Assembly: GCA_019217005.1 (NCBI GenBank)
Contig: JAHBNG010000169.1
Span: forward strand, 1 to 27,268
Direction: 5' to 3'
Source of the DNA: Chloroflexi bacterium TSY
Lineage (GTDB): Bacteria; Chloroflexota; Anaerolineae; Caldilineales; Caldilineaceae
Length of the DNA stretch: 27,268 nt
The position numbers and the translations under genes are program-made. The notes beneath the pieces are model-generated. The model was not told where the DNA came from, ran no database searches, and saw only the letters and a program-made list of their open reading frames with translations. Numbering within the stretch: the first letter of the stretch is position 1; every line of letters starts with the position of its first letter. Of this stretch, positions 9,246-18,100 are shown piece by piece.

Positions 9246-9389
9246 GGGGTGGTTCAGAATTAGGTTTACACTTTTGATACATAGATAAAAATCTATATGA
9301 GGTCATTTTCTGCCTGAGCATGGCTCAAAGTAGAAAATATAAACATCTTTTCTCTTTGCAAAAATGTAAACCTAATTTTGAACCACCCC
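9246..9389. mobile_element. 144-bp MITE, copy A
   Basis: Terminal inverted repeats of about 29 bp, two mismatches: GGGGTGGTTCAGAATTAGG at 9246 onward and its near-complement CCTAATTTTGAACCACCCC ending at 9389. No coding capacity. It is homologous to the element at 10316-10470 in opposite orientation. Flanking octamers (AAAGATAA and CAATATTA) match at only five positions, so the target duplication is decayed or lost. It sits between tandem-repeat copy 3 and the GxxExxY fragment. Confidence 0.8.
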
Positions 9390-9696
9390 CAATATTAGAC
9401 GCTTTATACGAAGTACATTATCTGGTGGGACCCAGCTTTTTGCATCAAGTATATAGACGGGCTGTCAGAATAGAATTGGGCATACAAGGTGTAAACCATG
9501 AGTACATTAAAGAACTTCCGTTACGATTTGAAAATGTTGAACTGGGGAGAAAACCAACTCGCTTATTTTGGGTAGAATCAAAGATATTAGCCGGTATTGG
9601 GGCGTTAAAGCAGTTGACTCCAAGGCATACTGAAAAACTTCGTTGGGCAATGAGTGAGTTAGGTTGCTTACTCGGTAGTCTCAGTAGATCCAAAAA

Positions 9697-11032
9697 TCAG
9701 ATACCAAGGGGGTCAACAAGAGAGAAAATGATAGAAACAACCCCATAGATATTTTCGATAGCTCGGTTAAGAAAAGAAGAAAAGCGTGGCAGCTCAAAAC
9801 GAGTGGTATCGATTTGTCGCCGTCCTTGGCATTTGAGTTGGCAGAAGCGATGGCGTAGCTCTATCCAGAAGTTGACAAGAATAAAGCCCAGGCTGATGAG
9901 CAAGAAGCGGAGAGCGCCATTGCGGGAGGTAGTCCAAGCGCGAACTTTGCGCATACAGCGATAGCTGGTTTCGATGCCAAAGCGTTTGCGGTAGAGTTTG
10001 CGAACAGTTCTGGGATTGAAGGAGCAGTTCAAGACGACATAAACAAGCCAAGTTGCGCGTCGCTTTGCTTGTTTGCTGCGTTTGTGAGAAGTATAGGTTC
10101 GCACAATGGCAACAGGAGCCGTGAAGGAACCGTATTGCGCACTTTCAAAGGTATGCTGGGTAGAATAGCTCTTGTTCCCTTGACAAAGTCCTCGGGTTCC
10201 TCCTGTCTTCCCGCGAATGGAACAGGCGATGATGGCAGGCCAACCGCTTTGTTTTATGGACTCTAGAACTGGACTCGAACAAAACCCTTTATCCAGGTAT
10301 AAACGGCGTACTTTCGGGGTGGTTCATTTTAGCTGGATAGATAGGTTTACACTTTTAGAAACAGAAAGAACGTTTATATTCTCTGATTTCGCCGGTTCTC
10401 AGAGAGAAAACGGTCTCATATAGATTTTTGTCTATATATCAAAAGTGTAAACCTAATTTTGAACCACCCCGTACTTTCAGCCCTAAAATGCGCAAACGAC
10501 GCAACAATGAGGTCACGATATCAGCTGTTTTATCTTCGGGACGGACGAACAGAATACTCAACGTCACCCGCACATCCTTAAATATGACGTAGGCTGTGGC
10601 TACTCGAAAGAATCGGGTTGTGCCTTTCTCTGCTTCACCACGGCAGGTCAGCTCGAGGAGTTCTGGACTCTTGCCGTAGAAGGGTTCATCGTGAAAGTCT
10701 ATTGCGATTTCTAGCTTTGTTTTCATCAGCCGACCTGGCAATCCGGCTACCAGGGCTTGGTTGACTTGTCGCTCCAAATTCTGCAAGTCATCTACTCTTA
10801 CCTGCTCCTTCAGATAGCTACGGATCGTTTCACCATCAACCATTTCTGGCAGGTCTTTACACACACTTTCTATGGTTTGTCTCGTCACTGCTGCTTTCAC
10901 CAACACATCAAATCCCTTTTCGGGCGTACATTCATATCCCGATATTTCTAGCGGTAGATATCTGTTCAATCTCTCTACCGCTTCATTGCGACTATCTCTG
11001 TCTGTTAACTTTAGCTTTGTTTGTTGGGCCAT
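9697..11032 (-). pseudogene. ISH3/IS4-superfamily transposase interrupted by a MITE
   Basis: DDE transposase. The start is ATG at 11032 (MAQQTKLKLTDRDSRNEAVE), with AAAGGAG upstream; a GTG at 11050 is less likely. Blocks: EIAIDFHDEPFYGKSPE (first catalytic Asp), LYLDKGFCSSPVLE (second Asp), LYRKRFGIETSYRCMRKVR (catalytic Glu). The reading frame is broken only by the 155-bp MITE at 10316-10470. Removing it with one octamer joins LRILGLKVR to RLYLDKGFC in frame. The stop is TGA at 9699-9697, just inside the left inverted repeat. Before the MITE arrived the gene looks intact. Confidence 0.82.
10316..10470. mobile_element. 155-bp MITE, copy B, with 8-bp target duplication
   Basis: Begins GGGGTGGTTC and ends GAACCACCCC. 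It is flanked by perfect direct octamers GTACTTTC at 10308-10315 and 10471-10478. The right arm is nearly identical to the left arm of copy A; the left arm has a short rearranged segment after the first 10 bases. Interior inverted repeats (ATATAGA/TCTATAT) allow further folding. No coding capacity, so it needs a transposase in trans; an 8-bp duplication with GG-ended repeats would fit an ISL3-like or similar parent, which is not in this window. Confidence 0.85.
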
Positions 11033-11355
11033 CTCTCTGCTCCTTTTCACTATTTAAGGTGCAGCATAGATTACACTTTTTCTCTCTAATTTCAACTTTT
11101 TACTTGAAATTTGGATCTACTGATGCTTGCTAATTTCTATCCATCAGAATTAGATGTTCGATTGATTCGTCGCTAATGCTAAAACAAATACGACAGCAAA
11201 TTCAGAAATCAACAAATGACTCGTTCGTCTGCCCTGCTTCTCTGAAAGACCACCAAATTTCGTTGACGAGACAATAATTCGTTCCTGTCGGGGCGCCCTC
11301 TGGATGCCGCTCTCGTGTGTGGCACACGTTCACCAACTCGATGCTGTTCTGAACC

Positions 11356-12108
11356 TTACCCGAATTCCTCGTCTGAGAGATAGTCATACACGACCCGTCC
11401 ATAACTCTCGGTATAGCTGGAAATCTGATAGAAGGCGGCTACCTCTTCAACAGGCCCAAACGGACGTAAATCGCTGTTGGCGGTTGCTGCAAAAGCGACT
11501 GTCCCGCTCCCACTGTACAGCAGATGGGTCGTCACGTCCTGAGGGGAAGCTTCCACCAACTGCTTCACGGCCGATCCTGGTCCATCTGCACGTGGAATCA
11601 GTTTGAGACGATAACTAGGAAACATGGGGATGAGGGCATCCGGCTCGACGGGGGCACCGATCTCCGAGGTGAGGGTCATAATGTTGACACCATCCTTGAT
11701 TGTGCGCGAGACAAGCAGATTGTTCTGCTGTTCGAAACTCACGTCGGCATACTCTTTGGGAGCACCCCATCGCTCCCGCCCCGAGCAGATGGCGGGTACG
11801 TTGTCCAGGTAGAGGTGCGAATTAAAGAAGGCCGACTGGTCATGAAAGGCACACTTGATCTGGATCCCCGATTCGTGGAACGGGCCATAGGATGACGAAA
11901 AGGGCACGTCAATGCCGAAAGCGACACACAAACCATCGTCGGCTGGTTCTAGCGGTTCGGGCAAGAAGTTACGCAAACGGTCAGGCTCTGCCCGAAAGTA
12001 GACCAGTTGAAAACGCACGTCTCGATAGTAGGTGGGCAGTGGTGGATAGTAGGGTCGATGGGCAGGCATGGCGTAGCCTTCCTCAATACCCAAGCGCCGA
12101 ATACTCAT
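11356..12108 (-). CDS. Acetoacetate decarboxylase family protein
   Basis: 250-residue cytoplasmic enzyme of the acetoacetate decarboxylase (ADC) fold. The segment GRERWGAPKEYADVSF carries Lys118 in the position of the Schiff-base lysine of the Clostridium enzyme (Lys115), preceded by Arg111 and Glu112. Many ADC-like proteins act as decarboxylases, aldolase-dehydratases or hydratases on other keto acids, so the substrate is open. Start set at ATG 12108 because GGGGAC lies six bases upstream; an upstream in-frame start at 12189 would run through the preceding gene. It follows the phytanoyl-CoA dioxygenase remnant by 11 bases, suggesting an original operon in a sugar or sugar-acid pathway. Confidence 0.8.
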   Translation of the reverse strand: MSIRRLGIEEGYAMPAHRPYYPPLPTYYRDVRFQLVYFRAEPDRLRNFLPEPLEPADDGLCVAFGIDVPFSSSYGPFHESGIQIKCAFHDQSAFFNSHLYLDNVPAICSGRERWGAPKEYADVSFEQQNNLLVSRTIKDGVNIMTLTSEIGAPVEPDALIPMFPSYRLKLIPRADGPGSAVKQLVEASPQDVTTHLLYSGSGTVAFAATANSDLRPFGPVEEVAAFYQISSYTESYGRVVYDYLSDEEFG

Positions 12109-12119
12109 AGATGTCCCCT

Positions 12120-12420
12120 TCACTCTTCCCAACGATAGAACTTTCTCGGCGTTGGATCCGCCTTCGCGGCTTCCCACCTGGCGACCCACGCTTGATGATC
12201 ACGCGTTACGTTTTCTGGATGTTCCCGGCTGCGGACAAGAACACCTGGCAACGGCCTGCCTCCAGGCTTGCGCGCATCGTGCCAGCGCAAATCTAAACTC
12301 CAACGCACGACGTCTGACCGATTGACGGCCGATCCATACGGTGTACGACAGTGGATGAGGATCAGCCCGCCTTTTTTAACCGGAATGGTAAGCGGCTCCC
12401 CCGCTTCCCCACTGTCAACA
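12120..12420 (-). pseudogene. C-terminal fragment of a phytanoyl-CoA dioxygenase family protein
   Basis: About 95 residues, from GEPLTIPVKKGGLILIHCRT to KFYRWEE and TGA at 12122-12120. It contains the second half of the PhyH active site: PYGSAVNRSDVVRWSLDLRW, holding the 2-oxoglutarate-binding Arg and the region of the distal iron ligand. The usual distal His-Gly-Ser is here Tyr-Gly-Ser, a possible loss. The N-terminal two thirds, with the His-x-Asp iron ligands, are missing; upstream sequence switches to an ABC permease near 12415. It is unlike the intact homologue at 22150, so not a simple duplicate of it. Confidence 0.75.
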
Positions 12421-12695
12421 CAATGAGCAAGATTGCTGCCTGCGTTGCGCCCATTCCCATCTGCAGATCGCTGAAGGCGTCGCGATACATGCTGAAGACC
12501 AATGTATTTGTGGAGTTTTCGGGGCCACCTCCGGTCAAGACCAACGGTGCCTCCCAGATTTGCAGACCGCCAATCAATCCCGTGACTGTCACAAACAGAA
12601 TGATCGGAATCATCTGCGGAATCGTGATGTACCACAGGAGTTGGCGGTTGTTGGCACCGTCAATCTTACCAGCCTCACAGAGCAGGGGGTCGCGT
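12415..12695 (-). pseudogene. Internal fragment of a sugar ABC transporter permease (MalF/UgpA type)
   Basis: About 90 residues of a binding-protein-dependent sugar permease. It includes the EAA coupling loop CEAGKIDGANNRQLLWYITI, which docks to the ATPase, then a membrane span (IPIILFVTVTGLIGGLQIW) and the conserved LTGGGPENSTNTLVFSMYRD. Both ends are missing: on the left it runs into a dioxygenase fragment near 12415, on the right it abuts the GH127-like gene's stop. It is evidence that a carbohydrate importer was once encoded here and largely deleted. Confidence 0.82.
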
Positions 12696-14297
12696 CTAGG
12701 AGCGAGACTCATTCATTGTCTCGTTCTCACTCATCGTTGCAGTTGAGGCAAAGAAAGTCAAATCGGCATCCAAATTCTGCATCGCCGTGACTTCATCCCC
12801 ACGTAGACGTACGGCGATATCGCGCGTCCGGTGCTTGAGTGATATCTCTTGCTCGGTTAAGGGGAAGTCGATCTCGATCCAGCGGTTTAGCCGAGGTTTG
12901 GCCAGACACAGATAGCCTTTAACAAAATGTGGCGCTGCGTCGCTGCCCCCAATTTGTATTTCATCGTTCATGACCCATGATGGAATGCGCACAAAAAGCG
13001 GGCCCGGCCGTTTGACTCGAACCCGTAGACAGGGATGAGTGTAAGGTGATTCCACTCTCACTGCTGCTGTTTCATGATCAAAGAGCAGGTGTACCCAATG
13101 ACCGGCCCGATCCGAATGTGCAATCTCCCGATAGACGGCACAGAGCGAGCCAACAGCTCCACCGACGATGTCCATATTGAAGCTGATGCTCTCCGCCTCT
13201 AGCGGTTCGTGACCATAGGGAGCCGGAAAGCCAAAGGCGCCAAGGTGACGCTGGGCCACGTCCCGCTTTCCATCTTCAGCGTTGGAATTGGACGGCTCCT
13301 GGATGAAAGAGACATCACGTAGTTGGGACGGCAGCATATGGCCGCGTAGGATCCGTTCGGCATCCTGATAATATTCTGGGTAGCCCCAACGCCCCAAGAG
13401 CAGGGCCGTCTCCACGATATCGCCCGTGTTGTTGACCTCGCCGCGATCGGGGTCAGCCTCGTCTGCACTGCTCTCAATGACCCATCCCAACTCATCACGG
13501 ATCTGCCACAGTCCATTATCGTAAAAGGCGCGCACCCGCTCCATCAGGTGGGCATCCGAGGTAAGTTCGGCCAGTTGTGCCAGGGAAGACATAACGCAGG
13601 TAGTGGAGTGGGTGTGGGTACCAAACGTCTCCCGATCATAGCCGCCGCCTGCTGTAAAGAACTCGTTTGTCGCTTTTTGTGCAAGGATGATGGCCAATTC
13701 GAGGGCAGATGCGCACCTCGTCGTTCGATAGAGCTTGACCAATGGCCCAATGGCGCGTGCCAACCCAACAATGAAAGTTGAGCGTTGTACTGTCAACCCT
13801 GATTCGCCTTCCAGATACTCATAGTCCCACCCTTTGACGGGATCCCATCGCTCTAAGATAGCAGCAATGCTCGCTTGGGCTAAATCATAGGCTTTCTCTG
13901 ACTGGCGAAAATGGGCTAGGGCGTAGAGGGCGTGAAAGCCTTCTCGCACATTGTGTGGTAAAAAATTGACCAAAGGTCCGTCGACTGCTGCCCGGTTAAG
14001 CGGCAACGGCACTGCTCCACCATAGGAGAAAAAGGCGGCTCGGGCATGATGATCAATACATTCTTCATCTAAGGTAATTCCGGCTGCGGCCTCAGCATTT
14101 AACAGCGCGTTCAAATGACGTCCCGGCACATGGGACTCAGAGTGTGCCCAGCTAAAGCTCAACTCGGCGTTGGGCCGAACTCGCGAACCAAAAAAGGGAA
14201 TGTGATTGTCATCTGCATTGAAGACGCTGCACATGGTCCGGCAGCCCAAACGGATGGCGTCGAGAATGTCGGTGGTGTTGACGTTGTTGAGTTGCAT
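12696..14297 (-). CDS. GH127-like (alpha/alpha) toroid glycosidase
   Basis: 533-residue cytoplasmic protein, no signal peptide. The N-terminal 380 residues look like an (alpha/alpha)6 toroid, with AFFSYGGAVPLPLNR, LTVQRSTFIVGLARAIGPLV, YDRETFGTHTHSTTC and GEVNNTGDIVETALLLGRWG. The C-terminal part has the beta-sandwich pattern of GH127/GH146 arabinofuranosidase-like enzymes (PLFVRIPSWV, GYLCLAKPRLNRWIEIDFPL). The conserved cysteines of the classical GH127 metal site are not evident, so activity and substrate are uncertain. ATG at 14297 lies seven bases after the stop of the HD gene, implying coupled translation. The 3' end touches a rearrangement breakpoint at about 12696, so the last residues may be foreign. 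Confidence 0.6.
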   Translation of the reverse strand: MQLNNVNTTDILDAIRLGCRTMCSVFNADDNHIPFFGSRVRPNAELSFSWAHSESHVPGRHLNALLNAEAAAGITLDEECIDHHARAAFFSYGGAVPLPLNRAAVDGPLVNFLPHNVREGFHALYALAHFRQSEKAYDLAQASIAAILERWDPVKGWDYEYLEGESGLTVQRSTFIVGLARAIGPLVKLYRTTRCASALELAIILAQKATNEFFTAGGGYDRETFGTHTHSTTCVMSSLAQLAELTSDAHLMERVRAFYDNGLWQIRDELGWVIESSADEADPDRGEVNNTGDIVETALLLGRWGYPEYYQDAERILRGHMLPSQLRDVSFIQEPSNSNAEDGKRDVAQRHLGAFGFPAPYGHEPLEAESISFNMDIVGGAVGSLCAVYREIAHSDRAGHWVHLLFDHETAAVRVESPYTHPCLRVRVKRPGPLFVRIPSWVMNDEIQIGGSDAAPHFVKGYLCLAKPRLNRWIEIDFPLTEQEISLKHRTRDIAVRLRGDEVTAMQNLDADLTFFASTATMSENETMNESRS

Positions 14298-14304
14298 GGG
14301 GTGT

Positions 14305-14895
14305 TCAATCCAAGTATTCGTCGAACTGATCAGCTCGATTTAATGCGTCCCAATAGACATAATCAGCCTGGTGAACGATGGTGTTCACCAGGCTGCGCTT
14401 GATGAGTTCGCCTTCACTAGAGTGGGCGCCAGCTGTGTGCGCCACTGCTTCTGGCAGCCCCACGGTCAGGGCCACATGGACGCCATAGACTGAGTGGCGG
14501 ATACTGGGATAGCCAACTGCTCCAACGTCGCTCTTCCAGCGCGCCTGATTTTGTGGACTAAATTCGAAGGGTTTACCCACATCGTGACAAAGTGCACAGG
14601 CCCACAACAGATCGCGGTCGATGCCAATGTCGCCATGAATTTTTTCCAGGCCATCGGCAATGCCAATGGCAATCTGCGCAACGCCGCGAATGTGGTGGGC
14701 CTGCGTGCCATCCTTCAAAGCGGGCGTCTCTGGACCACCAGACGCGCGAATCTGGTCGATACTCGTAAACTCGGTCTGAGACAGGGAAAAGGCCCACGCT
14801 TCAATTACCTTATCACGTAATACTTTATCCTGAATTTCGTCCACTTCCGGCAGGCTTTGGCGTACGCTGGCACGTAGTTCATCCATTGAGGGCAT
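14305..14895 (-). CDS. HD-domain phosphohydrolase
   Basis: 196-residue cytoplasmic protein with an HD metal-dependent phosphohydrolase core: His67/His68 (AHHIRG), the His104-Asp105 pair (LCHDVGKP), His134 (IRHSVYG), His154/His158 (AHTAGAHSS) and Asp178 (HQADYVYWD). It probably hydrolyses a phosphate ester or a nucleotide; no substrate can be read from the sequence. Start set at ATG 14895 because AAGGAG lies eight bases upstream; a TTG at 14913 would put the ribosome site inside the gene. It forms a tight pair with the GH127-like gene. Confidence 0.78.
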   Translation of the reverse strand: MPSMDELRASVRQSLPEVDEIQDKVLRDKVIEAWAFSLSQTEFTSIDQIRASGGPETPALKDGTQAHHIRGVAQIAIGIADGLEKIHGDIGIDRDLLWACALCHDVGKPFEFSPQNQARWKSDVGAVGYPSIRHSVYGVHVALTVGLPEAVAHTAGAHSSEGELIKRSLVNTIVHQADYVYWDALNRADQFDEYLD

Positions 14896-15143
14896 GTTTA
14901 GATTCTCCTTCAATTATCTTTGCGATAATCACTGCCAATTGGATATCCTATCTAAATTAAAAGCGCGTAGAGAACAATAGTTTTCGTTGATCCATCTGCC
15001 CTGAAAAAAGCCTCTCGAGAGCGAGAAAGAAGGAGATGAAAAAAAATGCCACCACAGTATACCATCTTTCATCCTCCTTGGTGCATTCAGATGCATGGGG
15101 AATTTCCTGGAGGGAGTCAGGAATCGTACAATCAGTTCAATTG

Positions 15144-18100
15144 CTACTTTTGGACGAGGGGCAAGTAAACATTATTGCGTATCTTTTCTGTGGGGCGAGA
15201 TATAGAAGTCGGTGTATTCGTAGGCGTGAACATTGCCGTTGGTATAAGCGGATTAGCAGGTGTACTAGCAATAGTTGGTTTGGGAGTATGTGTAGGCATC
15301 GGTGTATTTGTAATAGTTGGCGTGGGAGTATGTGTAGGCATTGGTATATTTGTAATTGTTGGCGTGGGAGTATGTGTAGGTGTCGGCGTACTGGTATTCG
15401 TTGGTGTGTGGGTATGTGTAGGTGTCGGTGGAGGAGGTGAAGTCGTGAACTGCCAGAGCGGCCCTGATGTTTCCAATCCACGTGAATCTCGCGCCACGAT
15501 ACGCCAATGGTAGGTAGAATTCGGCGACAGAGAAGATAGTGTATACCAAGTGCGAGTATAGACGGATTGAATCATAGGCGGTGTGGAATCGGTGCCAAGA
15601 TAAATATCCACTTCAACCCATTCTCCGAAATCGGGATCACTTATAGACCAGCTTAGAGTTACTAGGTCAGTCGGAACGATGGCGCCATTCACCGGCAGGT
15701 TGGAACTCGGCATAGCTGGTGGCGAGTTGGTGGCCAAACCATAGAGCAATGTGACGTCATTGGACTCTCGATTTGCGATGGCAACATCCACATCACCATC
15801 TTCATCAAAATCGGCCGAAAAGAGAGCAAACGGCATCTGGCCAACGGCAAATTCCTCTGCGGCAAAGAACGTACCCTTCCCCTGGTTAAGGAGGAGAACG
15901 AGAGAATCATCATCTGGCCACTGATCTTTGGCAGCCGCAATATCTATGTCGCCATCTCCATCGAAATCAGCAGCCAAAACGTCATTAAAATTGGTGTTTT
16001 TAATGAGACAAGTCCAATCACTCCACGACCCACCACCCAGATTGTCAAAGACCAAGATACCGCAATCTCCTCCAAAGCCACTGTTACCGATCACAACAAG
16101 GTCGTTATCACCATCGGCATCGAAGTCACCTCCAGCTGCTGCCGGGCCATGAAATGGTCCGAAAGGAAGAGGGAGAATGGTTGATTCGGTAAAATCTGCT
16201 GCCCCATTGTTATAGTGAACGGCCAATAAGTCTTCGCTCAACACCAGTAGATCTACATCCTTGTCTCCATCCATATCGGCACCATTATAGTGATCGATCC
16301 AACTCACTGGGCTGAGATTCCGGTTTAACATGCCAAAATCGGCAGCACCATCGTTGAGAAAAACCTGAATCGCGCTCCGTGGAGCTGTCGATCCGGTAAC
16401 GAGATCGATATCACCGTCACCGTCTAAGTCATTGGCAAAGAGAGAATCAATCGAGCCACCATTGCCGCTGTAGGCCCGTACAAATCCTCCTGCCCCATCG
16501 CCCGCATATGCAGCAATCGGGTTAGTGACAACCAAATCCACGTAATCATCACCATTCAATAAACCGAGATGAATCCCTGTTTGCTCAAAACCGGTGTTGA
16601 GATCTGTTCGAGAATAGGTCCCCATACCTGTACTGAGCAGAACAGAAGTTGATGTGATCGGATCGTTAAATGCCTGGCTCTTATGGGCAATGGCAAAATC
16701 GACTACCCCATCTTGATTGATGTCTGCCCCAGAGATATTGTAAGGGTCTGGTGCAACAGCAATACTTAGCCCCGTGTGAAAGTGGCCATCTCCCTTATTC
16801 AGCATCACGGCAATTTGACCTGCTGCGGACGCAACGCTGGTCTTCAGCGTCGCAAGATCAGGCGTTCCATTGCCATCAACATCGCCCGCAAACATAGTTG
16901 AAGCAGGGGTGCCGGAGAGTGTGAAACCATTATAAGTCCCAGTTGTCCACCGTTCAGCCGGAGCAAAGTTACCTTCCCCTAGATTGCGAAACACAACCAG
17001 GTGGCTCTGGTCAAGTAGACTGACGGCAATATCGAGTTGCCCATCGTTATTCCAGTCTCCTGTAACGATGGAGATCGGTTTCGGCGTCCTTCCAAGAGAT
17101 TGTGGCTTATGAAAAGTACCATCTCCGTTTCCCCGCAAAAGTAGTGTCTCATCGGTTCCAATTGTACTAATCACGAGATCGATATTTGTATCACCATCAA
17201 TATCAGCTGCTACGATGGGAGCAGGTTGAGCATCAGCATCGAGGTCGATTTGTACAGATGCGCCAAACGTTCCATTCTGCCGATTTAGCAGCAGCGATAT
17301 GGTGTCGGCAGCGATGTTGGTCGTTGCAATGTCAGGCCAAGTATCGCCATTGAAATCGGCAACGGCAATGTCCCATGGATCATCATCGACCTCGTAACCT
17401 GCGTATGGGGCAAAGGATCGTTCTCCCTGATTTAACAAGACTGCGACTTCATCGGCTGCACTGGCGGCAACCAGGTCGCTCTTGCCGTCTTGGTTCAGGT
17501 CAGCCGCAGCAACGGGCAATGGATACTGGTTTGTTCCAAATGTACTCCCCTCCGCACCACTAAAGTGTATGCCATCACCGCTGTTCCAGAGCACAGCTAC
17601 GCCCGTCGTCGGCGTGCCAAATCCTTCCACAACTGGAACCAACAGATCGACATAACCATCATTATCCAGATCCGCACAAGCAAGCGAACGGGGCAGGTTG
17701 CCACCCGGCCCTTTGTGAACGGTAAACCGCATCGCTTTCTCATTGCGGAAGATCACAATCGAATTGCCTCCGTTACCTGGAGCAGCCAGATCGATATCGC
17801 CATCATTATCAAAGTCAGCACCGCAGATGGCTGCCAGCCCACCATCCCCGACACCAGCATCGAGAATAGTGGGTGAAGCGAATATGGGGAAGGATGGAGG
17901 ATCCTTCTCCGGTACCTTAGTAGGTGGCAACAGCCACTCGTACAAGGCAAATGCGATACCAACTTCTGCTTGCTCAAAGCCAAAGCGAAACTCATTGTTG
18001 GGAAAAGCCCCGATAGTGTCCTGTTGGTCAGCCAACGTTGCCAGTAATGCTTCTGCATCCTGTCTGTAATGCGTTTCTCCAGTTTGGGCGGCAAGATAAA

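Larger units (their letters stand above)
9682..11122 (-). mobile_element. ISH3-like insertion sequence, interrupted by a MITE
   Basis: Bounded by perfect 13-bp inverted repeats CAGTAGATCCAAA (9682-9694) and TTTGGATCTACTG (11110-11122). Flanks AGTCT (9677-9681) and ATGCT (11123-11127) look like a mutated 5-bp target duplication; removing one copy restores the GxxExxY frame. Total 1441 bp, of which 163 bp are the later MITE and its duplicated octamer. It carries a single transposase gene on the minus strand. Confidence 0.75.
9390..11176 (+). pseudogene. GxxExxY-family protein gene, split by an insertion sequence and missing its start
   Basis: Two exon-like pieces: 9392-9681 and 11128-11176. 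The first encodes ILDALYEVHYLVGPSFLHQV, YRRAVRIELGIQG, a KELPLRF strand, SKILAGIGALKQLTPRHTEK and LRWAMSELGCLLGS. The second, after removal of the inserted element and one 5-bp target copy, continues in frame as LANFYPSELDVRLIRR and a TAA at 11174. This is the full ending of the GxxExxY family, small proteins of unknown function with a PD-(D/E)XK-nuclease-like fold. About 15-20 N-terminal residues are missing; the MITE at 9246-9389 lies where they should be. The family is named from memory of its conserved pattern. Confidence 0.7.

Noticed and set aside
8842..9288. Plus-strand ORF of 148 codons across the tandem repeat
   Set aside because: It changes protein frame between repeat copies because the period is 142, has no ribosome site and resembles no family.
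12120..12635. A single 171-codon fusion gene
   Set aside because: The upstream part of this frame is an out-of-frame reading of the permease fragment; only the last 95 codons are real dioxygenase sequence.
15004..15025. Intrinsic terminator after the secreted-protein gene
   Set aside because: There is a T6 run on the minus strand after CTCTCGAGAG, but the stem is only a few base pairs with mismatches; too weak to annotate.
15175..15513. Plus-strand ORF rich in Val-Gly repeats
   Set aside because: Antisense shadow of the 42-bp Thr/Pro linker repeats of the secreted protein.
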